A program made the translations under genes and the position numbers. Below, piece by piece: positions 1-10,800 of a stretch of DNA of 41,273 nt. Origin of the DNA: Chara braunii (Eukaryota > Streptophyta > Charophyceae > Charales > Characeae); NCBI GenBank assembly GCA_003427395.1, contig BFEA01000179.1:151959-193231 (forward strand). The letters are read 5' to 3'. How positions within the stretch are numbered: position 1 is the first letter of the stretch; every line of letters begins with the position of its first letter. The notes beneath the pieces are model-generated. The model was not told the origin of the DNA and did not search any database. It saw nothing but the letters and a program-made list of their open reading frames with translations.

Positions 1-64
<64 letters not shown>
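1..64. repeat. (GA)n microsatellite at window start
   Basis: Uninterrupted GA dinucleotide repeat of 64 bases that runs off the left edge, so its true length is unknown. The right edge of the window is also (AG)n, which suggests assembly breakpoints in simple repeats. Confidence 0.97.
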
Positions 65-69
<5 letters not shown>

Positions 70-657
70 TATCAGCGAGTGTTGCTGTGCGCCACGGCGT
101 AGCCGTGGCGCGGTCCACTTGTGAGTAATAAAGGTATTACCTTTTTGAAAAAAAAAATAAAAAAAAAATCAGGCTTAGCAGACCCAGCCTACCCAAAGAC
201 TGGTGGGGGCGCACATACAAAAAAAAAACGGTCTGCGTCCTTTGTTTTTGGCAACGACTGCTTCCGGACCCACTTTCAGCCCTCCTCTGTTTTTTGGCCA
301 CCCTCCTCACTACCTTAGTGCCCGACGAACGACCGGTTGGTGCACAAGGACCATTTGTCCCAATGACTATTTGTCCCTATGCCAAAACGACGAGGTATAG
401 CGGAACCTATGGGCTGCGAACTTCGCATGTGGGCCGAGACCCCGTGTGATAAATGAGCCAGACTCCCATCGGTCAGAGTATACTCACACCAGGCCCTTGT
501 AATCGCAGAATGGCAAAATCAGCGGCCGGATCAAGTCGGTCTAAAAAAAGGACTTAATCTGGCCACCGATTTCGCGATTCTGGGATCAGTATGCCTCGGC
601 CAAAAAGAAAAGAAAAAAAAGCAAAGAAGTATGCCTCAGCCAAGAAACAAGTGGATC
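65..657. other. No gene seen; A-rich intergenic stretch
   Basis: I find no coding, RNA or transposon signature here. There are several short A-runs (near 150-170, 220 and 605-625). Short reading frames have no recognisable protein similarity. Confidence 0.6.
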
Positions 658-1146
658 CAGCGGCCTAGCTCAGTTGGTAAGGCACGCAAGTAGCATTCAG
701 GAGGTTTTGGGTTCAATTCCCATTGGCTTCATGTACCTTCCTGGGCAAGCTTGGCGCCCGCTACCTAGAGATATGCCGTTTGTCCCCCCGAGTGGCATTG
801 AGCAGAGACTGCTGATGTTCATAGGGGGAGGGGACCGGAGGGGAGGCACAGTGACTGGCCCATCGAAGAAGCTCGGTCCTGATGCTACGGGCTGACCCCT
901 GGCCGGTATCGCCCACCTGCTGTAGCAGGTATCGCACCTGCTGGTGGGTGCAGCTCCCGCATGTTCCCTCGTTGGAGGCTTGAGCACGGATGTGGCCGGC
1001 TGACCCCTGGCCGGTATCGCCCACCTGCTGTAGCAGGTATCGCACCTGCTGGTGGGTGCAGCTCCCGCATGTTCCCTCCTTGGAGGCTTGAGCACGGATG
1101 TGGCTGCTACGGGGTTCCCCGTAATACTATAATGACAATAAAAAAG
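658..1146 (+). mobile_element. tRNA-derived SINE (copy 1)
   Basis: The head resembles a tRNA with both internal RNA polymerase III promoter boxes: an A-box TAGCTCAGTTGG at 666-677 and a B-box GGTTCAATTCC at 710-720, spaced as in a tRNA gene. It is followed by a non-tRNA body ending in GGGGTTCCCCGTAATA and an A-rich stretch (about 1138-1146). A related sequence lies on the minus strand near 39590-40033. Its head is nearly the same (GGCACGCAAGT..GCATTC..), and its body ends in a similar GGGGTCCCC..GTATA plus A-rich tail. Two dispersed copies with the same tRNA head and tail make a SINE family likely. The exact 3' end is uncertain because a poly(A) tract lies further on at 1217-1239. No clear target-site duplication was found. 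Confidence 0.72.
890..1104 (+). repeat. 108-bp tandem duplication inside SINE copy 1
   Basis: Two adjacent units (890-997 and 998-about 1104) are almost identical. Each contains the palindrome ACCTGCTGTAGCAGGT followed by a CACCTGCTGGTGGG segment, so each could form a hairpin. SINE copy 2 has no evident counterpart of this pair. Confidence 0.93.
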
Positions 1147-1457
1147 GCCTGAAAGGCGTCCTGTCCAGATTTGACAGGTAATTGAATTGGTTGGGCTTAA
1201 AGAATTAGCCTTTAGGAAAAAAAAAAAAAAAAAAAAAAAGTGAGCCAGTGACGTGTCGGCCAACGTCAGTGTAACCGGCGGTTCTTTTTTTTCCCCCGAT
1301 ATCTATGCCCACGAATCCGTATGGCCTCGCCGCGCTACTCGCTACACGAACACCACTGTGAGTGCATCTTCCCCGCAGAGACATGCGGTACTCTTTATAG
1401 CATGCATCTTGCCGCGTTCTGTCCAAAGATGCAGCCACTTTGTTTTTTTTTAATTTT
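1147..1457. other. Poly(A) tract and short spacer, no gene
   Basis: Contains a 23-base run of A at 1217-1239, which may be the tail of SINE copy 1 or of another retroposed sequence. Nothing else is recognised before the U6-like copy. Confidence 0.55.
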
Positions 1458-1560
1458 AAATTTGGACCATTTCTCGATTTATGCGTGTCATTCTTGCGCA
1501 GGGGCCATGCTAATCTTCCTTCTCTGTATCGTTCCAATTTTAACGGATGTCCCGAAGGAC
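1458..1560 (-). pseudogene. U6: U6 snRNA-like copy, probably a retro-pseudogene
   Basis: Read on the minus strand from 1560, this is a nearly complete U6 spliceosomal RNA. It has the 5' stem-loop (GTCCTTCGGGAC), the ACAGAGA box, the AGC segment with CATGGCCCCTGCGCAAG, TGACACGCA, and the 3' end AATCGAGAAATGGTCC. Three features argue against a functional gene. Four extra bases sit between ACAGAGA and GATTAGC, a region almost invariant in U6. The usual T-run terminator after GGTCCAAATTT is replaced by an A-rich tail. I see no TATA box or plant upstream sequence element upstream of 1560. The A-rich tail suggests LINE-mediated retroposition. A divergent functional variant cannot be excluded. Confidence 0.9.
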
Positions 1561-1799
1561 AGTCGCATTTTTTTGTTTCGTGAGGGGTGGGGCGAGGCCC
1601 TTGGTCGACGAGAGTTCGAGATCCCGATTTTTCCTTTTTTCGACTTGGGCTTTTTTCCCGCGCGCGGCCTACAGTGACTCACACTGGAACTTTTGTTCTT
1701 ATTCATTGCAGCCACATTCATCCGGGTCCGGAAGCAAATGCCGTCAGATACATTTAGAAAAGTGCTAGTGTGAGTGCAAACTTGGATGAATCTGAGATG
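1561..1799. other. Spacer between U6-like copy and MITE candidate
   Basis: No coding signature. On the minus strand this would be the U6 promoter region, but a canonical plant USE/TATA pair is not visible. Confidence 0.5.
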
Positions 1800-2195
1800 T
1801 GGACCCCACCGCTTTGCCTCAAAGCTTTGGAAGACGGTTTGTGAGACCCACTGCTTCGCGGCGAAGCTTCGGAAAACGCTGACAAACGACGTGGCAAGCG
1901 ATTCCACTCAGTTTGGTTTTGCCCGTCCCTTGCGGTTCGGCCATCCTGAGGGGGTAGGGGCGGGGCACCCCCCTCGGTTCGCGCATAGCATGTGGGACGG
2001 AGAGCCAGGGATTGGACGAGCACCGAGACAAGCGGATGTGAAGTTTCTGTATAGGGAAAAGTTTCCCTATCGGGTAACCAGCAACGACGTACCTGCCGAA
2101 GTTTTGTGCTGCAGTGGGGTCCGCTTCTCTGTTTCCCATCGCCGGGGCCTACGATTTGGGTTTGGCGGAAGCTTTCCGGCAGGCAGTGGGGTCCA
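1800..2195. mobile_element. Candidate MITE (inverted-repeat element) in the promoter region
   Basis: The left end begins TGGACCCCACCGC and continues to AAAGCTTTGG. The reverse complement of the right end begins TGGACCCCACTGC and continues to AAAGCTTCCG. A second, subterminal inverted pair (GACCCACTGCTTCG near 1847 and, on the other strand, GGACCCCACTGCAG near 2122) supports a structured element. It is about 396 bp with no coding capacity. No convincing target-site duplication was seen, so the superfamily is unassigned. It lies about 450 bp upstream of the TSJT1-like start codon. Confidence 0.5.
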
Positions 2196-2652
2196 CCCCT
2201 CAGCGTGATCACATCCAGAGCGTATGCTCCGAGTGCTGCCGGCGGGACTGAAGTCAGGATGATCATTGATTATCCCCGGCTACTAGATATTCAGGAGCTG
2301 GAACTGGGCGTTACGCAGTCAGACTCACGTGTGTGTCGTCCACAGCGCCATGGGAGGTGTAAATCGTTGTCGAAGCTGGAAGTCGTGAACTGTTCACCGG
2401 TACGAGAGCGAGAGTGGTGCAAATCAGGCCCTTCAGTTCGGTCCACCAAGCGCAGGGACTCCATTGCGCTCGCGTCTTCGTCCTCTCTCGTTCATTGCTT
2501 GCAGTTCTTTCGTCGAAACATTCTGCTCTCTCTCTCTCTCTCTCTCTCTCTGTGCATGTGGTTGTGGTCGATTGTCTTACTGCCGAAGGCAGGGCTAGGA
2601 AAGGCGAGAAAACAGGTCGGACCATCCATTGCGCGAATTTATCACTGCGAAG
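2196..2652 (+). promoter_or_regulatory. Probable promoter/5' UTR of the TSJT1-like gene
   Basis: This is the 450-bp stretch directly upstream of the start codon. It carries a (CT)n tract at 2526-2551; pyrimidine-rich patches are common around plant transcription starts and 5' UTRs. I see no clear TATA box. The transcription start cannot be fixed from sequence alone. Confidence 0.4.
2526..2551 (+). repeat. (CT)n microsatellite in probable 5' UTR
   Basis: Perfect CT dinucleotide run ending about 100 bases before the start codon. Confidence 0.9.
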
Positions 2653-2855
2653 ATGCTTGCTGTGTTTCACAAGGAGGTGGCCGAGGGACCGGCTGAGCTT
2701 CACGCGCAAGGCCCCATGGTGGCGGCGGATGGCGCCCATGGGCGGGATTTGATCACCGCCTTCAGGCAAGGAAACCCTCAGGCGGTTATCGTCTCTTTCG
2801 ATTCCGAAAACGCTGTAGCTTACACGCTCGAGAGGCAGAATCTCTTGAAACCCAG
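2653..2855 (+). CDS. TSJT1: TSJT1-like exon 1 (residues 1-67 and part of 68)
   Basis: Starts at the ATG at 2653, which gives the family N-terminus MLAVFHKEVAEGPAELH. It ends at CCCAG followed by the donor GTATGT at 2856. The start is chosen because family members begin with ML[AG]VF. The segment covers the first beta-strands and a less conserved loop (VSFDSENAVAYTLERQNLLKP). The exon ends in phase 2. Confidence 0.9.
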
Positions 2856-5800
2856 GTATGTATGACAATCGATGCACGGGGGCACTGTAGGGTGAAAAAT
2901 TCGAAAAAGAGTACCACAGCGTTGAACAGGGTTGGGTGGTCCGATCTGTGGAGTGTGCGAGGATTGCATGAGAAATACGCAAACTGCCCTATATTCCTGT
3001 TCATTACCTGGTTGTCCCACACTTGTGGACACTCTTCCCTCTTCCTTTTTCCAATTTCTTATAATCTTTCCCCCGTTATCGACTTCCTTTCTTCCCGTCC
3101 ACTCTCTCTTCCTCTCCTGATCACCAATCCCGCTGTCACCCACCCTCTTCCGCTCTTCTAGTCTCTGCCAGCGTTTCTTTCTCGCCCAGTCTCTCTATTT
3201 TGCCGCTGTCTGCTTATCTCCCAGTCTTGCCTAAATGCGTCTTTATAACCCTGTTTCTGCTGTCATACTCGTGTCTATTTCCTGTTTCTTATAGCCCGTC
3301 CCTCTACATCGTTTGCTGTTCCCTTCTTCTTTGACCGTCGGTTCCTGTCTGTCGGTGTTCCGCCTTGTTTAGTTATTCTACGCTTTGTCTTATCCCGCAT
3401 TTCGACCGTTGTACGCCTGCCTTTATGCCTCTGGACGCTGTCTATCATACTCTTCCTCCGCCGTTCTCTGCCTTTCGCCCTCGCCTATCGATCGTCCCGT
3501 CGAAAGAAGGCATTGCTCTCTGACCCTTTTTGTCTTCTCTTACTCTGGAGCTCCCCTTTTCTGCCTCCCCCTGGTTCTGGCTGCCTCTCGGTCGTCGCCC
3601 GTTTCATCTTCTGTGTGTCTTCTTCTCTCTGTTCATCTTGTTTTGCCTTTCGGCCGTTTATAGGCCTGTCTTTATGTCTCTCTTACTGTTACTTCTCCTA
3701 TAGCCGATCTCTACGCCTATCGTGCTCTTCCTCTGCCATTCTCTCCCCTGGGCCTTCGCTTATCCGCCGATAGTTCAGGAAACAAGGCCTCGCCCCTCTG
3801 CCCCGTCATTTTTTTTGCCTTTATTTCTCTGAATATCCTCCCTCTTTCTTTCCCCTCTGCAGTTTTCGTCTCACTGTATTTTCTTCCCACTACTCGGCCG
3901 TTTTCCTCAGTCGTCTATATGTCTGTGACTCGAACCTCTCCCGGCGCTCAAACTTCGCATTTATCTTTCTCCTCCGTGCCGCGCGCCCTCTCTATTCTCC
4001 TTACCCTACCCTTTTCCTTTCCCCTCTCCTTTACTTTCCCTCCCACTCTCTTCCCTCCCACTCTCTTCCCGTCTGCCTCTTCCGTCCTCTCTGTCTGGCC
4101 CCTGTTCTCCCCCTTTGGCCCTCTGTTCCTGTTGCGTGTTCCTCTCTTGGTCCGATCTCAACTTTTCCTGTCCCCCGCATTCGTAAGTATATTCGACTCT
4201 TGTCTCTTCCTTCTCCGCTTCCTTGGTACACTGCATGTACTCTCCTCCGACGGAGTGTTGGCTCTCACTGATACGGTTTGCGTCCTTGCTTTTCTATTTT
4301 TTCCTCTTTTTCTACTGTTCTTTGTGCCTATGTGCGGACAGGCTTCGCCATGAACTGTGTCAGCTCCGCTTTTTTGAAGTTAATTTTCGTGTTTACTATT
4401 GGTAATCACACACAGGTCTAGCAGAACACCAGTCATGCGTTCTTTGATTTCTGCTGATGGTGTTGCCTTTCACCTCTTTGCCAGATCGAACACTTTTCAG
4501 AGTGTACAGCAAGTGCTGATGCAGGAAGTAAGAGCAAACATGCATGTATCGTCCTCGTGCTTGAAAAAATGTGGACATATGTGGGAGATTCCGCAGTTTG
4601 GAGTTTTTTTGCGGTCTGGTTTTCGTCTATTTTCCAATGTTTGTCTTTCAGGGAATGTATGTGTGTTTTTCAGAGTATGCGATGTGCCCTTTTTCCGTTT
4701 CCTCCATTGACGGTCTGTCTCGCGTACAGCATCCAAGGTTCCGGTCTATCAGCCAGTTCTGCTGTTGGTGTTGTTTCTCTTTTGGTGTTTGTTTGTTTGT
4801 GTGTTTGTTTTCACGTTGGAGAACCGTAACCATCATGTCTCATATGAACAACATGGGTCCGGGAATCCCATACAACCTACCCGTTTGAAAGAAATGACTG
4901 AGGTCCTGTGTCGCATGGGATTGAAAGCTCTCCAAGGAAAGGAGAATGGAAGAAAAGCAAAAGCCTTTCATTGGGAGTCTCAGCTTCCAACAGCAAGGCA
5001 AGGATTTCTATACTTCACAACTGTGTTTATGGGTTTCTTTCTTGGAAAATGTGACCTGGGGCTCGGTTTATGGGACTTCTCCTGTAGCGCCTGTGTGGTA
5101 TTCGAGTGGTTCAACCTCAAGGCGAAGTCCCCAGCAAGTGTGCTTCCACTTTTGTTTTTTTCCCGCTTGTTGCGCCAGTCTCAGTATGAACCTCCCAGGG
5201 ATTTTGACTCGTTCGTCCCTGTATGTGACACATTATAATCTCGAATAATAACCGTATATCGTAGAAGCACCCAATTGCCACGTTTAAGTTTTGCAATTGT
5301 CAGTATTCGAACTCGCCACTGTTAGCAACTTGGCGTCTACCAGAATGCACCTGGCCGCGCCGACTGCCATATGCATGATCTGTGCGGGAACGGGAATCGG
5401 CGAGGTACATATATTTTGATCAGGTGTATCAGTGGATTCCGGCGATACGATCGAAGTCATTCGCGTTCTTCTCCCTAACCATAATCCGCGCGCTTACCGT
5501 ATGTGTATAAACGTGCATAATGCTTATCCCGGCTGGTTTTGGGGGCGTGCACGACCGCTAACGAAAAGCGCATTCATTCCATCGATGAACGTCATGTAGC
5601 TGAGTAAGCTCTTCTGCACCCGTCCTTCGGCGGCTATTTCAGTCGCTCTCCGCAGTGATCTGCCTCACCTGTGCTGTTAGTGTGACTTTACGGATCCAGT
5701 CGCAGACACCAAGGATAAGGCCTACATGCATGGGCTCTCAGACGGACCTCATGTTACGTTTTCTGGCATGGCATGGCATGGCCGTTATTTGATCTTTGCA

Positions 5801-7833
5801 AGGATCTCTTCTTTGGTCGCCCTCGATGTCTTTCTGGAGCTCGTCGAATGCTTTTGTGGTCCAACGGTGTCGGTCGTTGGATCGACATCTCGTATCGCTG
5901 GATGCATTGATATGTAGTACCGCTGTCCTCCTTTTCCTTTCCATGGTAGATTTGCTCTTCTGCAGGGCTGGCTCCTCCCTCTCTGGACGTTTTGGTTGAT
6001 TGAGAACTTCGCGTGTTCGAGTTACGCGGGTTTGCTTATTCTCAAGTCCTCTGGTACCATTGCTGTTTTTTTAAGAGCAGCACATGATGTGTAGCGACGT
6101 GTAATGAGGACGGTGATGTCTGTGGCACAGACTTAAGGCGGTATGCAGTTCAGGGTTATCGCGGTATATGCAGTTCAGGGTTATTTCAAGGATTATGCGT
6201 GTATAACGTACAATCCAGATCTTTTGCTGTAAGCCGCTGAGCTCAATATTTAAGGGTATATATAAGAATGCGGCGCTATGTCGCCGCTGACAGTTTTTCG
6301 GAGTGTGATACGCCTCTGGTTTCACTTGATGGTGTTCAGTTTTTTTTTTTTTTTAATTTTCGGGTATTATTGAAGTTCAGTTCCTCGAGATGTGGTTTCC
6401 ACGTATCTACACAAGCGAGAAAGTTCCGCCTCTCCATCGGTTTGGCGGTGAAAGCGCCCCACTTTTCTTGCATGTCTGCGCGTGTCCAACATTTGCTGCA
6501 TTTCAAGCGCGTTTACTGCAGGCCGGTGTAATGAGTGCACTGGATCTTCCGTTAGGGAAGGTCTGGCATCGCTGTTAATGAGATAGTCTTGGTATGACAT
6601 TTTTTTGTCATCTTGGTATGACAATTTCTTGTCACACGTTTTGCGCGATCGGTTATTCTGATATTTGGGTGTATACCCCGGACCAATCGCTCCTCGGTTC
6701 TCTCTTTGTGCTTCTGAAAAATGCGGGCACATGAACGTTCGGGTGGGTATGTGCGTGCCGCTGTCAAGCTTGTCATTGATCTCAGGAAAGCAGCGGGAGC
6801 AGAATATGAATTTGGAACACGAATGGCATCGAGTGAAGGATTTTATCTGATGCGTTGAATAATGTTTCTCACTTTTGCCTGGTGGTCGGCTTTTCGGGAT
6901 TTTCCTTTTTGTCGACCATTTCTCTTTGTCCAAAATTTCCTTTTTGGGTTTGTTCCCAACTCGTCTGTCTATTCTCCTTGCGTTTGGGCTGGCAGGTCGT
7001 TCGGCTCCGTTGACAACATATTTACCATCTTTGAGGGAACTCTTGACAACCTCGCTCAGTTGAGGTTGCAGTACGGACTAGGGAAGAGCGTCACTGATCA
7101 GATGCTCTGCTTGGAGGTGTATCGCGTGCTCCGTGATCGGGCACCGTATCCGGCTGATCAAGCCGTTGGGCACTTGAAGGGAGGCTTTGCGTTCATCACA
7201 TTTGACAACTCCTCGAAGACTATCTTCGTTGCGTCGGTGAGTCCTTTTGTTTCCTGAGAACGAACGTTCGTCATGTCCTGGAAAAGGGCTGGCTGTCTCT
7301 TTTCTCTCCCTCATTGATCATATAGACTGGATTGGGGTTGAGGATATACAGAAATAGTGATTGGTGGTAGTTGTTGATTTGACATCCGAGGTCCGATGTT
7401 GGAGCATGCCTCAGTGCTGCGGCTTTTTTTTCCCCCTTCCCCAAAACTCGAAAATCTGGACCAATTCTCGATTGATGAGTGTCACCCTTGCGCACGGGCC
7501 ATGATGGCAGTTTTCGATTTGATATCCGAAGTCCGAGGTTGAAGTATGTCTGCTTCTATGCGTGTGTGTGTTTGAGCGTGTGGAACTGGCAGAGTGTTGC
7601 GTCGTTTTTTGTTTGGTTCCTGCCTTTTTTCTGTCGACAGAAAATGCTGCTTTTGATGACAAACGGCATCGGACCTGGTTTGTGGCGTTTGCCGTGGCTG
7701 CGGCACGTTGGTGGCAGAGGAACTGTCGTATATGATGTGTGCTTGCTCCAAGGCACAACTGTAATTGGGAATTGCTGGTGTGATGGTCTGCTGGCTTGAT
7801 ACTCCGCTTAAGTCGGTAGGGATTGATTCCTTC

Positions 7834-7894
<61 letters not shown>

Positions 7895-10800
7895 AGAAGA
7901 TAATTGCGGGAACGGCAGCTCCAGAATGTTTGCGAATTTGAATGACCTCTTCTGTTTACAAAACTTCAATATTGTACTGTTTTCTACCGCCTGCTTTTCT
8001 CACATTCGTGCTCTTCAACATTTATTCCTACCTATCATTGCCGGATTTCAACCTTCTATACATTCTGTAAATCCATTCCTTTTTTGTTTGCAATACTTCC
8101 CCTGTTTCATGCGATCTGCTAGACGTTATCGAGTAAACCGTCATGAAATGATGCCATGAACACCTTCAATGACTGTGTTTTGCAATTTCCTTTCGCCGTT
8201 CATTTACTATGGTGGACAGCCTCTCAAAAGATCCATTTCTTTCTGTATTTTTTGAATCACAAATTGATTACTTGTTCTTCTCGATGGAACGTTCTTGATC
8301 GACACTTACGCTGTCAATATTTGATGTGTGCGAACTGCTGCAGCTCCTCCCTCCATTCATACGTTCTGGAAACACCTTCCCCTACTCCCTCTTGATGTGA
8401 GCAGGCCTGTGCTTGTCTGTCTTTTGACGCCAGGCGATTCGGATATCACGTGGCATTTTCTTGTGAATCAGTACACGTGTGCTCACAATTATCGTATACG
8501 TTTTCACATGTCACCTTTTTCGTACATATGTTCCGTGTGGTAGCATGATCTCATGGCAGATGGGTATTGATATGTGGGGAAGGTTGCGCCTCAAAGGTGC
8601 AACCAAATTTGAAAATAAAAGGAAAAGTCAAAGAGAAGGAAGGAAAGAAAACTGTGAAAATAGCAAAAGATGGGTACTGATATGTAAGGAAGGTTGCACC
8701 TCAAAGGCGCAATCGAGTTTGAGAACGAACGGAAAAAGCCAGGAGGAAAAACTGTGGAAATAGCAAAATGGACAAAGCATGAGGAATGATTGTACTGTGC
8801 CTTGTAAGCTGCCTTGGATACCTCCTGCCTTTTTCTCGCTGTTGGGTCGTAAAACTGTGGAAATAGCAAAATGGAAAAAAGCAAAAGGAATGATTGTACG
8901 GTGCCGTGTAAGCTGCCTTGGATACCTCCTGCCTTTTTCTCGCTGTTGAGTCGTCGGTTCCTTATATTTGCGAATGGATGCGTGACGACCTGAACACAGC
9001 AGACCCTTAATATGACGGAATCAGGCTGGGCTTGAATGCATTCGTGGTCATGGTTTGTTACCTTCGCGGCAAGTTGGTAGGAAACGTTGCACTTAATAAA
9101 ACCTGCATTTGCCACCAGAGAAAGAATAAGGCGTGTATCGTTTTGGTCTGCATTTACTCACCCTGAGAATACAGAGAAGGAACTGTAGATACTGTCATGC
9201 AGTACTTTGTGACAACAAAAAACTTACAGACGGTCTTGGTAACAACCGAACATGTGTAAATGTGGCGGAATTACAACACTTGGCTAACATGACAACTTGC
9301 AGAAGCACAACAATATCACAGTCATTCTGTGGACATTTTTTTGGCCAACATGTCACGTGCAGAAGCACAACAATGTACGGACACTAGCTTCCCTGCAGCC
9401 AGTTGTGAAGCTGGAATGGAATTATGATGATGCAAATGTTGATCAGAACAGTGTTTGTGGTGGGCTGTCTACTTCCTGGCCTCCTTTCAACATTTGCAGC
9501 CTCACCTCTTTTCAGCATCGCCTCCATCCTCCTGCCTTCCCTTGCTCTCATCTTTTCTACCCTCTACTTCTGCATCCCCATCTGTGTCTCCTTCCCCATC
9601 TCAGTGCGTCAAACAAGTTTTGCTGTCGTTCATGTTTTGTGTACATAAATAAATTACTTGAATATGTAATGCGATGTCCACAGAATATGTTTTATCTACA
9701 TTATAAATTACTTGAATATGTAATTTGATTGAATATCCCCATTACTTGAATATGTAATTCGATCTGCACAGAATATGTTTTATCTACATTAAGTTACTTG
9801 AATATGTAATTTGATTGAATATCCCCATCCCCATCGTCATCTTCCCTCCTCTTTATCCTTCTCCTTCCTCGTGTCCTTGTGTCTCTGTTTCCGTCTCCTG
9901 CTGTCTCCTTGTGTGTCTCCTTCCCGGTCTCCTTGTTTGCCTTCGACAGCCCATCCTTCCCTCCCTCTTCTTTCCTTTCTGCTGTCGTTCTAACCCAGTG
10001 CAGCTGAATGCATGGCCCTGAATTTGTTGAGGAATGTCAATTGTATGTCTTTATGTTTGCCAAGTAACGTATGTTTTGTCCAGAAAGCGTGTGGCAGGCA
10101 TCTGACAGCTTTGGCGCCTGGCTGTGGACAGGACTCAGAGGGGAGAGTGCCCCTTTGGTGGGGCACGACCAGCGATGGGTCACTTGCATTTGCTGATGAT
10201 CCTGAGCTCCTGAGTGGCTGTGGAAAATCAATGGCACCGTTTCCACCAGGCAAGTTGTATTCCATGTCTGTATATTTGTTGCTCATTGGTGAACATCTCA
10301 GATTGATTTATGAACGTGAGAAGCATAGCAAGGCACCAAGAATGGGATGGTGTAACACGTGTGGGGCTTTGGCAATGTGCTTGAATCTAGACTACTGGCT
10401 GGGCGGCCCGTCCTGACGTGTCAGTGGGCCATCACACGCGAAATATGTCAGAATGCCGATCGGGCCCAGGAGGCCCCCAGGCCGGCTGCTGTAGGTAATG
10501 GGCAGACGATGGTGCAGAAAACGAAGTTGGAGTCTGGTAGAACTCTGTTCTCTTTTTTGGAAGTTATGCCTTCGACCAAAGGCGATCCTCTGCGGAGATA
10601 AGGGCCTGCGTAACCCAAGAAGGCTGTGCAGGGGATCTCTGGGCATTCAACTTCAAATGCCAGTTTTCCCTTGGGCGGCCATTCTTTCATGAATTCCGTT
10701 GGAGGTGTCCATTGCTCCGCCTGAATTCCATTGGAGGTGCCCATCGCTCCGCCTCCATCACTCATCGCTGTCTTTGTTTTCGCCCACTCCCCTGCTCCTA

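Larger units (their letters stand above)
2856..6995 (+). other. Intron 1 of the TSJT1-like gene (4.1 kb)
   Basis: Canonical GTATGT donor and ...GGCTGGCAG acceptor. Its content is mostly unique, non-coding sequence: a pyrimidine-rich block (about 3010-4350), a tRNA-Ser-like relic (5299-5364), and small direct repeats near 6140-6185 and 6587-6635. No transposon protein was found between 4350 and 6995. Short open frames there are not supported as genes. Confidence 0.85.
7237..10131 (+). other. Intron 2 of the TSJT1-like gene (2.9 kb)
   Basis: Donor GTGAGT at 7237; acceptor ...GCTGTGGACAG ending at 10131. It contains U6-related fragments (7377-7563), an (AG)n tract, and three tandem duplications (8560-8767, 8747-8954, 9654-9827). 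A pyrimidine-rich stretch lies at about 9830-9985. Nothing is recognised in 7893-8559 or in most of 8955-9653. No other exon of the gene is needed between residues 148 and 149. Confidence 0.85.

Noticed and set aside
697-1263. 188-codon minus-strand open frame over SINE copy 1
   Set aside because: It encodes the two 108-bp units twice and a poly-Phe run from the poly(A) tract, so it is a by-product of the SINE.
3919-4353. 144-codon Ser/Phe/Leu-rich frame in intron 1
   Set aside because: Explained by pyrimidine-rich composition; it lies inside an intron with clear splice signals on both sides.
7643-7799. Possible exon after CAG at about 7641
   Set aside because: The translation does not match the family, and exon 2 to exon 3 already gives an unbroken protein (FVAS followed by DSEGRVPL).
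10012-10131. Upstream extension of the exon 3 open frame
   Set aside because: The frame is open before 10132, but its residues have no family counterpart and an AG acceptor sits exactly at the start of homology.
10251-10256. GT at 10255 as donor for intron 3
   Set aside because: Joining it to exon 4 changes frame, destroys the conserved GCFFTS..GGLRS segment and soon meets a stop, while the GC donor preserves both.
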